From Aplidium turbinatum (taxonomy: Eukaryota; Chordata; Ascidiacea; Aplousobranchia; Polyclinidae), in the NCBI GenBank assembly GCA_918807975.1, contig OU964918.1:30488477-30552476 (forward strand): a stretch of 64,000 bases of DNA, written 5' to 3'. The translations under genes were made by a program, and so were the position numbers. Of the stretch, positions 23,301 through 35,274 are shown piece after piece; positions within the stretch are counted from its first letter, which is position 1, and each line of letters opens with the position of its first letter. The notes beneath the pieces were generated by a model. The model was not told where the DNA came from, made no database searches, and saw only the letters and a program-made list of their open reading frames with translations.

Positions 23301-25972
23301 TTTGTACAGAGTACTTTCTGATGTGATGTGCAAAGATTGGAGACAATGTCCAATTCCTGGCTGGCAACCTCATCAATTATTGTTTCGACTCGGGCAACAC
23401 TGTAAAGAAGTCAGAGGTCACTGTTCTCAAGTAACTGCCAGGTAAACCAAAACTATACTGACATGTATTTGGTTATGTTTGGCAATATAAATCCAGCAAT
23501 ACCTCGTATAATACCGTACTGTCAATAGCGTAGGGCTAGGTCTAATGTGAAGAACTACAACCTTGATTATACAGTGCCTGCAAAAAAGTCTTTACATTCG
23601 GTCGGCAAAAAAAAACTTTACATGTAAAATCTGCACAAGTTCTTAGGTTACTGTTCCCGCCAAAAGCATTGCGTCACAAAAACGCTTATAGTTACATTAT
23701 TAGCTACTCTCTGGCGACACTTCACCGTAAAGCCATTGCTCTGCGTGCCTAGTGTTGCTTTCCAGTTTCGTGAGTAGTAAGAGGGGTGAAATAACACAAT
23801 ATTTTTCATTTTCTCAAAGTTTCGAAGTCTTGCAAAAAATTTTTCAAAAACTAAAATGTGTTGAAAGAGGAAGCAAATGGAAGTAAAACCTCGTGCTTTG
23901 ACTTTGTGAGAGAAGGGAGATTCTTTGATTGCTGTAGCCAGAAATATTGATATTGGGGTCTCAAGAGAGGCAATTTATCAATTAAAAAGCTTAAATATTC
24001 ACTCATTGTAAAAATTTTAGTTGATACATTGCCTCTCTGGAGACCCCAATATCTCTGGCTATAGCAATCACAGAATCTCCCTTCTCTCACAAAGTCAAGG
24101 CACCAGGTTTTACTTCCATTTGCTTCTTCTTTCAACACATTTTAGTTTTTGAAAAAAAATTTGCAAGACCTCGAAACTTTGAGAAAATGAAAAATATTGT
24201 GCGATTTCACCCCCCTTAGCCTACTATACTCACGAAGCTGGAAAGCAACACCAGGCACGCAGAGCAATGGCTTTACGGTGAAGTGTTGCCAGAGAGTAGC
24301 TAATGATGTAACTATAAGCGTTTTTGTGACGCAATGCTTTTGGCGGAAACAGTAAGCTAAGAACTTGGACATATTTTGCATGTAAAGTTTTTTTTTGGCG
24401 ACTGAATGTAAAGATTTTTTTTGCCGGCACTGTAGTAGGTTTAATAATAATATAGGCTGCAGGAACTTTCACCATGTGACCTGTTCTATGTAGCCTATCC
24501 AGAGGTGGCTATTTGATACTTTAATAGTAGCGCGCTACTCGCTACGGCTGCTCGGGCTAAAGTGACGCTACCGCTACTTTTGTCTTAACTTAAACTGATA
24601 CAGGAAGCACTTCGTGATGTCAAAACGATCTTGAAAACGAATGATATGATTTTTTTACACTACCATTTCAACGTCGTTATAGAAAACAAGTTCTAGGTAA
24701 AATTTATTGTTATGCATCTTTCATAAACAAGAGCATTTCAAGATGTGAGTCGCTGAGTCCTGCCCGATTTGGCTTCAGCAAGTCTTTTTCAACGGGGAAA
24801 ATCTCTTTAACGCAGCACTGGAAATAACGGAGATGTTGTGATTAATAAAGAGACGTTACAAATCGACACTAGGAACGCTCAAGAACTTGCTTCTGTCTGA
24901 GAAAAAGGCCTCTACAATTGACTTTACAGTCTGTACCGACGTTTTATGCGATTGCATCAACACATGAAAAAATTCATCTTCGGAGTCCTGACTGGTGTCG
25001 TTGTAGGCCCGGACTTAGGGGGGGGGGCAGATGGTGCAGGTGCCCCGGGCCCCCCGACTTTTGAAGTGCCTCCCGACGTGGAAAAATGTGATTTTGTGCT
25101 TTTTTTTTTCTTTCAGCCTTCGAAGTTTCTTCAAAATGCTGTGCAGTGCTGGATTAATGCTACTGCAGACGTAGAGGTGGTTTTTGCACGGGGCCTCCCG
25201 ATCTAAAAGTGCCCCGGGCCCCCCATCAGCCAAATCCGGCCCTGTGTCGTTGTCACTCTTGTCGGTATCAACGTGGCATGATCTTTCCCGTAGGCTAATA
25301 GTCAAATGATTTCTGCCTTCATTTTTTCCACGCATTGTTAAATTGAAAAAATAGCGCCGCTACTTCAACAAAATGTAGCGTCGCTGCAGTTACTGTTATC
25401 AAAAAAGTAGCGGCGCTACAAAAAAAGCGCTACTGCCCACATCTGAGCCCATCATGCACAAAAAAAACCTGATTTACTCAAAATCTTTGGTCAACTAAGG
25501 AAATTGAAATTGCCCACAGCTAAGCTCACTTTACAAAACGACGAAACACCTCAAGCAAAGTTGGGTTTTATCGTTATGATACCTTGGGTACCTTCAACAT
25601 ATTGTGGCAGTAGGCTATTGAAAAAATTCTATAGGCCTGTTATTCTTTTTTGATACTTTGAAAAAACAATATCACTGAGAAGCCACCGAATTTTCTTTGT
25701 TCTACTTTTTCTGTACATTATTTTGTTATTCACGCAGATGCTGGGGACTGGATAGCAACGTATATTTATGTACGTTTTCAAAATGGCTTTTCCATCAGCT
25801 TCAAGCGTTTATTCCCAGCACTTGGCATAATACCAAAGAAATCAACCAGCTCTTATCTTGTTCGTACAAATCTTTACCAGACACTCGATGCGATTGGACT
25901 GGGTTTCTGCACGCAGTCGATCATTTCACACAACTTGCTGAAAAAGAGTTTGCAGGAAAGCGACAGGTGTAG
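17324..25972 (+). CDS. FAM69/DIPK1-like type II membrane kinase-like protein (gene A), complete
   Basis: Seven exons: 17324-17447, 19923-20015, 20274-20844, 21772-21951, 22318-22443, 23310-23441, 25738-25972. All introns are GT-AG, phases 1,1,2,2,2,2; the sum is 1461 bases, 486 residues plus stop. The protein has a short basic cytosolic tail (FWRKIVRTYK), a membrane anchor at about 17-35 (LGIFLFGLLAANGIFVTL) and a lumenal part. About 125-157 is EF-hand-like (KGTISVEDAANVF); 264-269 is a kinase-hinge-like YVMERY; 324-348 matches the catalytic and metal-binding loops (DFHLNE...VFINVE); a Cys-rich C-terminus follows. This order is that of FAM69/DIPK1 proteins of the ER (about 420-430 residues). 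The metal-binding Asp position appears to be Asn346, so it may be a pseudokinase. Sequons at N121, N200 and N280. No TAGGCTA lies in any exon. Assignment is from memory of the family. Confidence 0.8.
17712..18484. mobile_element. Long-TIR MITE in intron 1 of gene A
   Basis: Inverted arms of roughly 120 bases (left from GTCTTTTACGCGCAGACAG, right ending CTGTCTGCGCCTAAAAGAC), rich in GGCGCC. The centre holds three units of about 60-115 bases built on CACACAAAATGTTGTATTG. Further GGAGTCGG-type inverted sequence flanks it (about 17660-18560), so it probably sits in another MITE. Confidence 0.75.
18704..18952 (-). mobile_element. SINE family A in intron 1 of gene A
   Basis: Body and B box region match the 45104 copy; tail is (GGTT)n-like. 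The A box half of the head is absent. Confidence 0.8.
19096..19802. mobile_element. Possible hAT remnant in intron 1 of gene A
   Basis: CATAGCCGTAGGAG and TAGCTACGCCACTC could be decayed ends of the CAGTGGCGTAG type, and the interior repeats phrases of that family (GTGCATTCTGAGCG). No target duplication. Confidence 0.3.
21428..21694 (-). mobile_element. tRNA-derived SINE, family B, in intron 3 of gene A
   Basis: On the minus strand it opens with a tRNA-like head (GGTGGGATGGCGCAACCGG) and a B box (GGTTCGACTCTC), followed by a body shared with 47477-47720 and ending near GGGACCTCCTTTACC. Confidence 0.85.
22589..22995. mobile_element. MITE in intron 5 of gene A
   Basis: Inverted ends of about 35 bases around CGGCCTGATTTGTCAC. 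Sister copy at 33198-33632. Superfamily unclear. Confidence 0.75.
23572..24432. mobile_element. Foldback of a Tc1/mariner 5' end, 861 bp, in intron 6 of gene A
   Basis: Two arms of about 410 bases are near-perfect inverted copies around a short spacer near 24000. Outer ends CAGTGCCTGC and the inverse, each next to TA (23570-71 and 24433-34), are of Tc1 type. Each arm codes RALTLSEKGDSLIAVARNI, a helix-turn-helix start of a Tc1-like transposase, so the foldback is two head-to-head 5' ends. The right arm has an extra GGCTA at 24217-24223. Confidence 0.88.
24500..25445. mobile_element. hAT element in intron 6 of gene A
   Basis: Ends CAGAGGTGGCTATTTG and CTACTGCCCACATCTG; flanks AGCCTATC and AGCCCATC (7 of 8). 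GTAGCGGCGCTAC-type subterminal repeats at both ends; about 24840-24960 may be decayed transposase. Confidence 0.85.
25004..25244. mobile_element. hAT MITE nested in the 24500 hAT
   Basis: Ends TAGGCCCGGACTTA and CAAATCCGGCCCTG; perfect 8-bp target duplication TGTCGTTG at 24996-25003 and 25245-25252. Sister of 4946-5208. Confidence 0.9.
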
Positions 25973-27429
25973 ATCACCTTTTCGTTTAAAATAACTTCCA
26001 CATTTGTAGTGCTTTCGAAAGAGCTGTAGTGTAGTTGAAAACTTGTTAACAGAAGGATTTTATTAAAACTAAATGCGTGCGCAAATTATATTGAATCATT
26101 GATCAACAAACTTCACATTACAGTAGTCTAACCTAAAAATCGGAGTGGATGTGGCCAAATATTCCCTGCTTTGGCCATGTTCCGTTATTTGTAAGTTTTG
26201 GCTGGTTACAATAACGATTTATAGTACTAATATACTTTCCAATCATTTTTGTCCATAAATTTCGGCTTGTGATTTAAGATTGTTGTTCCGCCGGGTCAAT
26301 TGCCCTCATGATTTGTAATTGTGCTGACGTTCAATTTACGTTGTTTCTTTGCTCTCCGTGACCTGGCCTGCCTGAAAACCCAGATGTTTCAATCTTAATT
26401 GTCGGTTCTGCCGTATGCGGGAGCCGTTGTGTGTGGAGAGACCATTAACCTTGTGTTAAAATTCAGTATTGGTAAAACAAGCGAGAGATGAAGCTAGGAC
26501 GCCTTTAGGAGATGTGTGGGCTACTTGGAATTCGAGTTAACTGTTTTGACATTCATAAGTTTATACAAAGAATCAGGTTTTATCTCCACCTCAGACTCAA
26601 TAAATCAAAACAAATAAACGATTGCAAGTTATGGTTGTGACAGGAAGAAGGAGGGATTGTAGGCAAGCATTAAGCTACTACTCTTGTAACTAGTTGTAGC
26701 CTAATATGGGCTGCATTGATGCGCTGTCAGGGATAACAAAAACTTCTTTGGCTATCTTAAAGAAAACCTTATTTAATTTATTATGGCATTGACATAATAA
26801 TAATTAGGCTACAGTACCCTTACGTGAAGAATGCAATATTGCTTTTTTAGGTAGGGCTTACAGGCTATCGTGGAATGTATGTGCAGTAGCTTGGTGACAA
26901 ACTTGTTTGCACTATTTCAAATCGCCTATGGTGTACATATTTTGACATTTGCACTGAAACAGTTGAAGTCGGACTTTTGATTTAGCCTACTGGTTATGCT
27001 GGTTAAAATAGGGATGGTAGATCATAGGGATGCGAAATTTCATCCGCTTTTGACTTATCCGCAACACTAGAAGGGTTACGTTTTTTTGTAATTTACAAAA
27101 TATTTTACTTTTTATGGGTTATATAAGAAGAGTGAAGTTTGTTTTAAAGTAATGTAAGGTTTTTAGTTGAAAGCAAGCCAGCAGTAAAGCGTAAAAAAAA
27201 TGTCAAATTGGCAATTGACCCTTCTAATGTTGAAGGAACAACGGAGTTGCGCGTCCAGTAATGTACCGTCCCTATGGTTAAAAGAGGCATGGCTACGCTA
27301 CAAGTTTTAAAAATACTCTATTGGGTTTACATGGCTGCAACAATTCAATCGCTTTATCCAACGAACCTTAACACTTTTTTTTCATCACAAATGATATATC
27401 TTGCGAGGTATGAGCCCAGACGAGGGGGC
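25973..27429. other. Downstream region of gene A
   Basis: ATTAAA at 26062 and AATAAA near 26589 are possible poly-A signals. Around 27022-27285 there is a weak inverted pair (CATAGGGA / TCCCTATG). Otherwise nothing recognised. Confidence 0.4.
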
Positions 27430-27613
27430 ACTTAGGGCAGTGGTTCCCAACTCGTTTTTAAGGCGACCCATTTTTAAAAAAATTCGGTTCGGTAAAATCT
27501 TGCGACCCAAGCAAATTGTCGTAATATTGTAAAAGCCATACAAGATTGTGTTGCAAACAAACAGCACTACAAAAGCAGTAACTTTTTCCGAAAATAATAT
27601 GTTTATCAAATCA

Positions 27614-28460
27614 CTAATGAGATAGCTGTGCTGGCTTGCTGTCAGTGAGTTTTTGAAATCGAGGCGTTATTCTGCTTAAGCATAGCCGCATGTCGGTTTT
27701 AACTTCCAGCCGGTTTCGCTGTTCAGTTTTCAATACACACATGGCGCTAAATCCAATCTTACAAAGCCAAGTTGTTGCAAATGGAATCTGTTTTTGAATC
27801 CCTAATTGTGAAACTGTGGGATACACTTTGTACATGGAAGCCCAAAAGTGGATGTTTGCAGAATCTTTGGGGTATTTGTCTTTGAAGGACGCAAAAGAAA
27901 TACGGTTTGCTACTTCTGTCGTTATGTCCATAAACTGTTCTGCAACATGGATGGAAAGTTGAGGCAGATCTTTTCCAGCAAATGGATCAATTATTATCCA
28001 ATCATTTTGGTTATTAAGTGTCAGAGATTCTCCATAGTAGTGCACAAACTTTTTGGCAAACTGTTCCAGGTGTCTAATTATCGTTTGCTCAATATCAACT
28101 TCATTGTCACAGATATATTGCGTTAGCTGAGGAAATATATCGTACTCATCTCTGGTGACATAACTTTTCCAGAATATGAGTTTTTTGTGTTAAGCAGAAA
28201 CTTTTGCGACGCGATCAATCACCGTAAAACCGTTGCCTTGCATATATAAATTTAGAGAATTCAGAGAGTCAAATATATCGGCAAGGTAAGCAACTTTTGC
28301 CTTGAAATCTTCTTGCAAAAACTTCTCGGTTAATCTCACACAGTTCTGTTGCCTCAGGAAGATAGCAATCTCCTCTCGCAAATTACAAACTCGCTTCAGG
28401 ACACGACCTCGTGACAACTATCACGCTTCTGTGTGCAACAGCAATGCTTGATAATAATCA
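27614..28460 (-). pseudogene. hAT transposase C-terminal half, broken
   Basis: The block at 27614-28045 is open and ends with SKPAQLSH and a stop. It includes the dimerisation core FATTWLCKIGFSAMCVLKTE and RNRLEVKTDMRL. The block at 28190-28417 encodes the preceding LSRGRVLKRV...LADIFDSLN region. Two stops stand in the place of the usual RW between LLLHTE and LSRGR (near 28428), and the two blocks are not in one frame. ZBED5/FAM200/SCAND3-like hAT group by resemblance. Confidence 0.8.
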
Positions 28461-28870
28461 TAATCCACAAAGACGAAAACAAATGCCAATTTAGTGGACT
28501 TGTACCGACTGCTGTCTTATATTCGTCACCAGCCATTATTCTGCAGTGCAGTCCAACGTTCTCATAATTCTTAATTCAATTGTTTAGCCTACCGTACTCT
28601 CAACTGTTTCAAGTTTTCATTCATTAGCATGCGCCTGGCAGCACCGGCTTAATTGCTTTCAACCATTTATAACTAACTTTTATTAGACGGTACCTTATCC
28701 TTGCAGTTGCTATAGAATCCACTGCATAAATTTTTTTTTAACTTGTCGCAAGTAGCTAGTACGGTAGCCTACAGGTAATTGTCGCCCGTATTCCTCATCA
28801 ATCTCCCCATTATGCATCGATTTCCTAACAACTGCAACGTTTATAACACGTCATGATGTCTCTCTGCGCT

Positions 28871-29182
28871 CACGTCACTTTGTACACTCTTTTATTTAAG
28901 CCTACTGCCACCTTGTGTTATACTTAACGTCATCTTGCCGCAACTCGTGTTGCTGTTTTGTATTTTATTTTGCCTAAGCAGGCCTATCTAAGCTTACGCC
29001 ATGACAACGTCATGTACTCTTTGTGCCACGTCACTTTGTACACTCTTTTACTTAAGCCTACTGCCACCTTGTGTTATACTTAACGTCATCTTGCCGCAAC
29101 TCGTGTTGCTGTTTTGTATTTTATTTTGCCTAAGCAGGCCTATCTAAGCTTACGCCATGACAACGTCATGTACTTTCTGTGT
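28871..29182. repeat. Tandem repeat, 2 units of 156 bp
   Basis: CACGTCACTTTGTACACTCT recurs at 28871 and 29027; the units are almost identical through to CATGACAACGTCATGTAC. Confidence 0.9.
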
Positions 29183-29237
29183 TTACTATGCCACAACAAA
29201 CTCAACTATATGCCTAACGACTGAATTCTACTGTAAT

Positions 29238-29412
29238 TTACCGTCCTGGGCAAGACGTCAAAACTGCATCCACTTTGTAGCTTACCGTCCTGGGCAAGAC
29301 GTCAAAACTGCATCCATTCTACAGCTATTTAACGTCCTGGACAAGACGTCAAAACTGCATCCCTTCAGTAGCTTACGTCCTGGACAAGACGTCAAAACTG
29401 CATCCATTCCTC
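29238..29412. repeat. Tandem repeat, 4 units of about 45 bp
   Basis: Core GTCCTGG(G/A)CAAGACGTC then AAAACTGCATCC, at about 29241, 29285, 29333 and 29376. Confidence 0.9.
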
Positions 29413-29499
29413 CATTCTTTAGTCACTCGTTTAACTACAGTCACGTGACGTTGCAACCACTTTTTGTACTCATATTTGTCGCTATTTTTTTTTAAAGTG

Positions 29500-29790
29500 A
29501 CCTTTCATCAGCCGGCGTTTGCCGCCATGACACTGTCATGCTACTTAATTACAACAACTTTTGTCGCTACTTTTTTTAATGTATCTTATCTCAGCCGGCA
29601 TTTGCCGCCATGACCACGTCATGCTACGTCATTACAACATTTTTTTTGTGCTCGTGTTTGTCGCTTTTTTTTAATGAGTGCTGAAACTACCTAGTACTCA
29701 TGTACTACGACTCTCATAGTTTCATGTCTAGTTTTCTACCTATCATCAGCCGGCATTTGTCCCAATGACCACGTCATGCCTTGCAACTTT
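29500..29790. repeat. Degenerate repeat, 3 units of about 100 bp
   Basis: CAGCCGGCATTTGCCGCCAT followed by GACCACGTCATGC and a T-rich TTTGTCGCTATTTTTTT block recurs three times. Confidence 0.7.
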
Positions 29791-30102
29791 AACAACTTGC
29801 ATGCCCGCGCATGTATCGCTATTTTTTTGTAATGTGTCGTTGTACTGCTTTCTAGCGGATGCTACTTTGTATCAAGTTTATTTCAGACGCGCCCATCAAC
29901 ACGGTTGCTGCGAGACTTGATGCGCGACTTCAATACAGCACCGCGATGATGTCACGACAAGCTCACTGATGACACCACTTCAACATGGCACCACAGCACC
30001 CCATGTTCTCCACGACTTGCACTGAGTTGAACAGTCCCTCATCACATTCCTCAACATGAGATGCCTCCACGGAGATGATTTCAATACGGCTATCCACAGC
30101 CA

Positions 30103-30408
30103 CCGACGCAACCAATATGGTCAACCTCATATCTGTCGCTACTCTCTGCGACACACCTTCGACGTGCAATTGCTGCATCGTTCATCATTCAAGCCTTCTC
30201 TGTGTCAGAAGCACACCGCGACGTTTCAAGCCTTCTCCACGTCAGAAGCACACCGCCGACGCAACCGATATGGTCAACCCCATATCTGTCGCTACTCCCT
30301 GCGACACACCTTCGACGTGCAATTGCTGCATCGTTCATCATTCAAACCTTCTCTGCGTCAGAAGCACACCGCGACGTTTCAAGCCTTCTCCACGTCAGAA
30401 GCACACCG
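30103..30408. repeat. Tandem repeat, 2 units of 153 bp
   Basis: CCGACGCAACC at 30103 and 30256. Because 153 is a multiple of three, long overlapping open frames arise in all + frames; they are not evidence of coding. Confidence 0.85.
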
Positions 30409-31975
30409 CGACGTCAACCAAACCAGTGCCGCTATTTGCTCCACTTTCGACATGCAATGGCTGCATCGTCACACAGCTTGCAATTATACAAGCTGGCCTC
30501 TTTCGTGTCATATTCGGCACACATCAACGGACTCACAACTCAACAGCTGTCGTGCTCGTCATCCATCAATGGACTACTAACTGAACTGCTTATCACCTGC
30601 TGTCGTGCTCATCATATATCATCGAACTTTCACATCAACTGCTGTCTCGTACTCCTTCATCAAAATACTCGAACTAATAGTATGACTTTAGAACATCCTG
30701 TCTCGCACAACCGCGCGCGCACCGTTAGGCTACATACATTTTTTTACTTTTCTGGTTTGCTTTCATGGATGTCAGGTCCTATCTCTTCGGAGGCAGGACA
30801 TGGACAGCCATGGACGCTTACCTATTTGTATACATGCTTAATTTTTTTCTTTAAAAAACGCTTGTAAATATTTTTCTCTCATGGCTGATTTTACAGTTGC
30901 GCCCCAGTATTCAATTTCAGTTTCTAACCCTAAATCATAACTTACTGTTTTCGTCATTCACGACATCTCTCCTATGTTTCAATGTCGTATTGACTGGGGC
31001 CAACGTATGTACCGACTGCTGTCTTATATTCGTCACCAGCCATTATTCTGCAGTGCAGTCCAACGTTCTCATAATTCCTAATTCAATTGTTTAGCCTACC
31101 GTACTCTCAACTGTTTCAAGTTTTAATTCATTAGCATGCGCCTGGCAGCACCGGCGGATGAATATTTTCGTGATAAAAGGACTAGCGTAGCTAGATTCGC
31201 TCCTTTTTCCTCCTTTTTCAAATTGACACAACTTGGCGTGACCTGTTTTTGTCTCGGCTATCTGATGACATCGACTTGTATGCTGGGCAATCAATAAAGA
31301 AGACCTTTGAGAAGCAACTGTAGTGCTTGATCTATGTATACAGAATGTTAGCTTAACCACTTCTGTCACAATGACATCTGCTTTCATCACTTCTGTTACA
31401 GACTTGTTTTGATGAAGTTTACACACTTCACATCATTCAACACTTCGTGCAGCTCTTGAGACAGCTTTTTTGCAGCAAAGGCCTCTCTGTGGAGAAAGCA
31501 ATAAGTCCATACAGCACTTGGGGCTTTGTCTTTGATGCGTTTTACCACACCAGACTATGCGTGGTCCAACGTGTGGAAAACTTTGTCATAGTCTGTCCGA
31601 CATAGCGTTCGTGACATATAGTGCACGTTACAATATAAATCCCGTAACTTTGTCAAGTTAATTTATGTTTGAGACTGAAATTTTTGTTGGGTTTACATTT
31701 AATAATAATAATAACAATAATAAAAGCGAAAATTGTTAAAACTTCTTGCACTACGATCATGCTACAAAGCTTTCCGATGTCTCGACATGAAACGCTTCAT
31801 GACTTGTGTTTATATTTTCCAGTTTTGTGATCGATCTCATCACGTTTTAAATTTTTTTTATTGTTATTTGTTCGCCCCAAGATACAATATGCCTGAAAAA
31901 CAAGCGACCCAAAAAAATTATCAGGCGACCCAACTTTGGGTCGCGACCCATGAGTTGGGAACCAATGACTTAGGG

Positions 31976-33197
31976 TATTCCTGAATTAGAGTTTGTTGTG
32001 CAGCAATATCAGCAGGCCTGTGTTAGGATATTTAAAGCGTAGGCTAAATGTACTGTAGCTTAAGCCTCAGTGGTAAACAAAGAAGAGATTTTATTTGTGG
32101 AAGTTAGCCGGTTACTGTATGAATAATTGAATATAAATGCATATTATTTAGCACCCGTAATGAGATATAACGATTTGCATAATTTAATAACAAAGCAGAA
32201 AGCTCCACAAAAGACAAGCGAGCATCTTCTGCAGAACTTTGGAAGCGGTCTACAGAAGATAGGCTTATGTACGCCGTAGAGAACGTTTAACCAAAGCATT
32301 TTTTTTTTGGTTTCTACTTTGAAGATAAGTGAATCTTTATCCTTTTACAGCACTTTCATTAACCTGCTTGAATTTTGATTGTGGTCATTAAAACAAACAA
32401 AATATATTTTTATTTACTTACAACAGACATGAACCAGTATTCCTTGATCATGTCTATTCTTCAGTCTCTTGTATGTTTGGAAACGTGATCTCGAAAAAAA
32501 ATTGTTAACTGCAAAATAAACCTTTTTCTTGAAGCTTATCTCTGTGATGTTCACTGTCCAGTAATAAATTATATATCTCGCTGTGTGATGTACAGTAATA
32601 TGTAGCTTTTGCTATAGATCGGTTACCATTTCAAGTATTAAACTTGTAATATGTTAAACAACATGTACCCTAGGCCACTGTAGACTATTGAAAAGAAAAG
32701 CTAAAATTGTGCAAAGGTTCCTAAATTGATTTGCCAATATTTTTACACAATCATGCTTTTAGGAGTAGACTACAGTAGTCTCAATAATATTTATGGGCCA
32801 CTAATCAAATTTTCCCAGCTTTTCCCCGTCGATAGAAATACCCCTAACTGAAGTTTATCTAGGATAAATGATTAAGTTCCTTGTGCAGCCATGTGCCATG
32901 AAAACTCGTATGGTTGCTGAAAGTGATGGGCATGTTATTTGGAAGCAAGTGGTGTGGAATGCTAAGGCTACCACCACATATGGATTGAGGGAAAGCACTT
33001 GGTATAGGCCTACCATATTTTCATAGCCCAAAAAGAGGACACGTTTCACCATCAAGTAGGCTACAATTCAATTAGAATTTTTCGTTTTGACTATCTTTAC
33101 ATCTTTTGGATAATTTTAAGCTTATGCCGCAAAAGTTACAGCAAAAAAACAAGATATTATATTTGTAGGTATGCCAGATTTGGCCAATGAATCTTTT
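31976..33197. other. Unassigned stretch
   Basis: AT-rich intergenic sequence with several TAGGCTA heptamers. No coding or repeat structure recognised. Confidence 0.45.
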
Positions 33198-33632
33198 GCA
33201 GCCCCCTTATATGGCCTGATTTGTTAGCCTACATTTTGCAACACGTCTCCAGATTTTTCCTACTTTTGGTTAATGTCTGAGTAAAATTTTTAAAAATCAC
33301 ATTTTAACATCTTTTGCTCTCGTTCCCAAGTGACACAATGAGTCAACATCACAAGGGTTGAAAAAACGAAGACAATTTAACTTAGAAGATTTCAGTCAAA
33401 CTGGTAACAGGACTTGCTTACAATGACTTTTTAACAGTCTGCGTGAATGTTTTTTAATATAGTTTTTCTTATTTTTGACTACCTCCTCAAGGCAACAAAA
33501 AGATTTCATGTTATTACGTTACAAGTCAGTAAAAAGTGAAAATATCTGATTTTAGAAAATTTAAGTCAGACAGCAACGATCGCAAAAAATTACAAAATGT
33601 GACAAATCAGGCACCACCTCCATGTAGCAATG
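33198..33632. mobile_element. MITE, sister of the gene A intron 5 copy
   Basis: Same GCCTGATTTGT ... ACAAATCAGGC ends as 22589-22995. The left end has a TAGCCTA insertion (33226-33232) that its own right end lacks. Confidence 0.75.
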
Positions 33633-34851
33633 CCTTAACTTTTTCAGTAAGAAAGAATCAGCTTTGAAATTACAAAATTGTTGGCACGAAATATGATTGA
33701 AATTGTATGCTACTTAATAATCAAGATTCTGAAAAAGGACTGAGATAACTAAAGGGCTGTTTGTTTCCATGCATCATTGAGGCTGAAACGAGAATCGTAC
33801 ATAAAATGTGTTCCAATTGCATCTGCATAAACTGAAAGTATCTATGCCACGATTTTTTTTGCAGTAGCCTAACGTAAGCTGTGTTAATTTTTACGTAAGC
33901 TGTGTTAATTTAGACATTCTTTCCTACTTTCTTCACTTGACCAATGAGCCAAACTCTTAAGTTGGTAATCATAACGTGTACAAGCGTTGAATCAATTTAA
34001 TAAATTCTAAGTAAAAAAGATTATTTTTTTGTAAAAGAAGTATGCAGAGGGCCGTAAATTATAAATAGGCTACGATAAACTCTTTTGCATTTTTCTGTGT
34101 TTAGGTCAAGTTTTTTTTATCTATGTCCTCGTGATTTAGCCTACATACTCCACTCATTTTTTTTGATTTCTCAAATTTCTTATTTCGTCACAAATTTCCT
34201 TATAAAATTCAAAGTCACAAATTTTCAATAACCGCGAAACAATGGTGTTTGATGTGTTACTATATAGTAGACGTCTGATTGTTTACAACAATGGATCAAC
34301 AAGATAGGCTACGCCAGTTTTTTGAATTATCTTTGAATATTAAATTGGTGCAGAAAATTGTTTTGGAAAGCACATACAAGCCATATAGCCGAAAATTTGC
34401 AGAACAATAAAATCTTGTTGAAAATTTAAGCAAGAAAACTCAAAACACCAAAAAAAGAGAACATTTGAGCATCTTTTAGTGTCCTCGGAGGACTATTTAT
34501 TTTTCTTGAAAAAAGAGGACAAATCCTCTAGAAAGAGGACATATGGTAGCCCTAACTTCGTAGGCTATAGCTACACTATACAGCTACAGGTGTTCGCAAT
34601 ATTGAAACAAAAAACTTTTTTTTCCGTTTTTGCAAAATTTTCTCGCTCGCTCAATGTTATATCATTAATTAATCTAATTGGCTGCAATAAACAATGGACA
34701 TGTGGATTTAATAAATTTAATGGAGTTATTGGTTGGAATTAACTTTTGTGCCTTCAAAATGTAAACAAATCAATAAGTCCGTGGTATAGTCCAACAAACC
34801 AATGCAATAATCCGAAGTAAACACACTGCTTAAGCAACTAATTAACAATTA
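33633..34851. other. Unassigned stretch with a short tandem duplication
   Basis: ACGTAAGCTGTGTTAATTT is duplicated at 33873-33912. Around 34500-34556 AGAGGACATATGGTAGCCCT looks like a transposon end without a convincing partner. Confidence 0.4.
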
Positions 34852-35274
34852 AATTATTCCAGGGCTTCCCAAACTGGGGGTCGCGACCTCCTAAGGGGTC
34901 GCATAACGAACTTCAGGAGTCGCAGCAGAAAGTATACCAATTTGCACAAGGTAGCCTATTGTATATTAACACTTCTGTGTGAGATGCTGTGACAGTTATT
35001 AACTTTATTAAGAGTCGCGCACTCGATATGCTGCCCGTATTTTTGAAAATTTATGATGTGAAATGGAATCGGAGTTAAAAACTCTTTTACTGCATCGGGA
35101 AGTGAGGTGGCTTTCAAAGGTCAAAGGTTTAAAATGGTTAGCCAATTAACGTTGAAAACCGAAATCGTGCTTTCTCCAACAGAATGAAATTCTGTCTTAG
35201 TCCACTATTTTCTCAATAACATCTAATGATATTAAAGTGCAACTGCACGATCGAATTAACATTGGCTAGAATCC

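Larger units (their letters stand above)
28501..31155. mobile_element. Non-coding insertion with 148-bp terminal direct repeats (LTR-like fossil)
   Basis: Copies at 28501-28648 and 31008-31155 differ at about two positions by eye. They begin TGTACCGACTG and end GCACCGGC. The interior has no gag, pol or other protein signal and holds four sets of tandem repeats rich in ACGTCA. It interrupts the hAT transposase. Terminal direct repeats suggest an LTR-derived, internally non-coding element, but the CA end and target duplication are missing, so the class is open. High repeat identity suggests a recent insertion. Confidence 0.55.
27438..31967 (-). mobile_element. hAT transposon (ZBED5/FAM200-type), split by a 2.65-kb insertion
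   Basis: Ends CAGTGGTTCCCAACTC and GAGTTGGGAACCAATG; perfect 8-bp target duplication ACTTAGGG at 27430-27437 and 31968-31975. The minus-strand transposase is visible in blocks: near 31400-31550 AVWTYCFLHREAFAAKKLS; 28190-28460 QALLLHTE...LSRGRVLKRV and AYLADIFDSLNSLNLYMQG; 27614-28045 PFATTWLCKIGFSAM. Several stops and shifts; dead. Confidence 0.9.

Noticed and set aside
29238-29412. CRISPR-like array
   Set aside because: Four 45-bp direct tandem units with no distinct spacers, in an animal genome.
30056-30867. Long overlapping open frames in three frames
   Set aside because: The 153-bp tandem units keep all + frames open; the His/Ser/Arg-rich translations are a by-product of repeat length and composition.
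33008-34558. Transposon with CTACCATAT ... ATATGGTAG ends
   Set aside because: Only weak end similarity and no target duplication.
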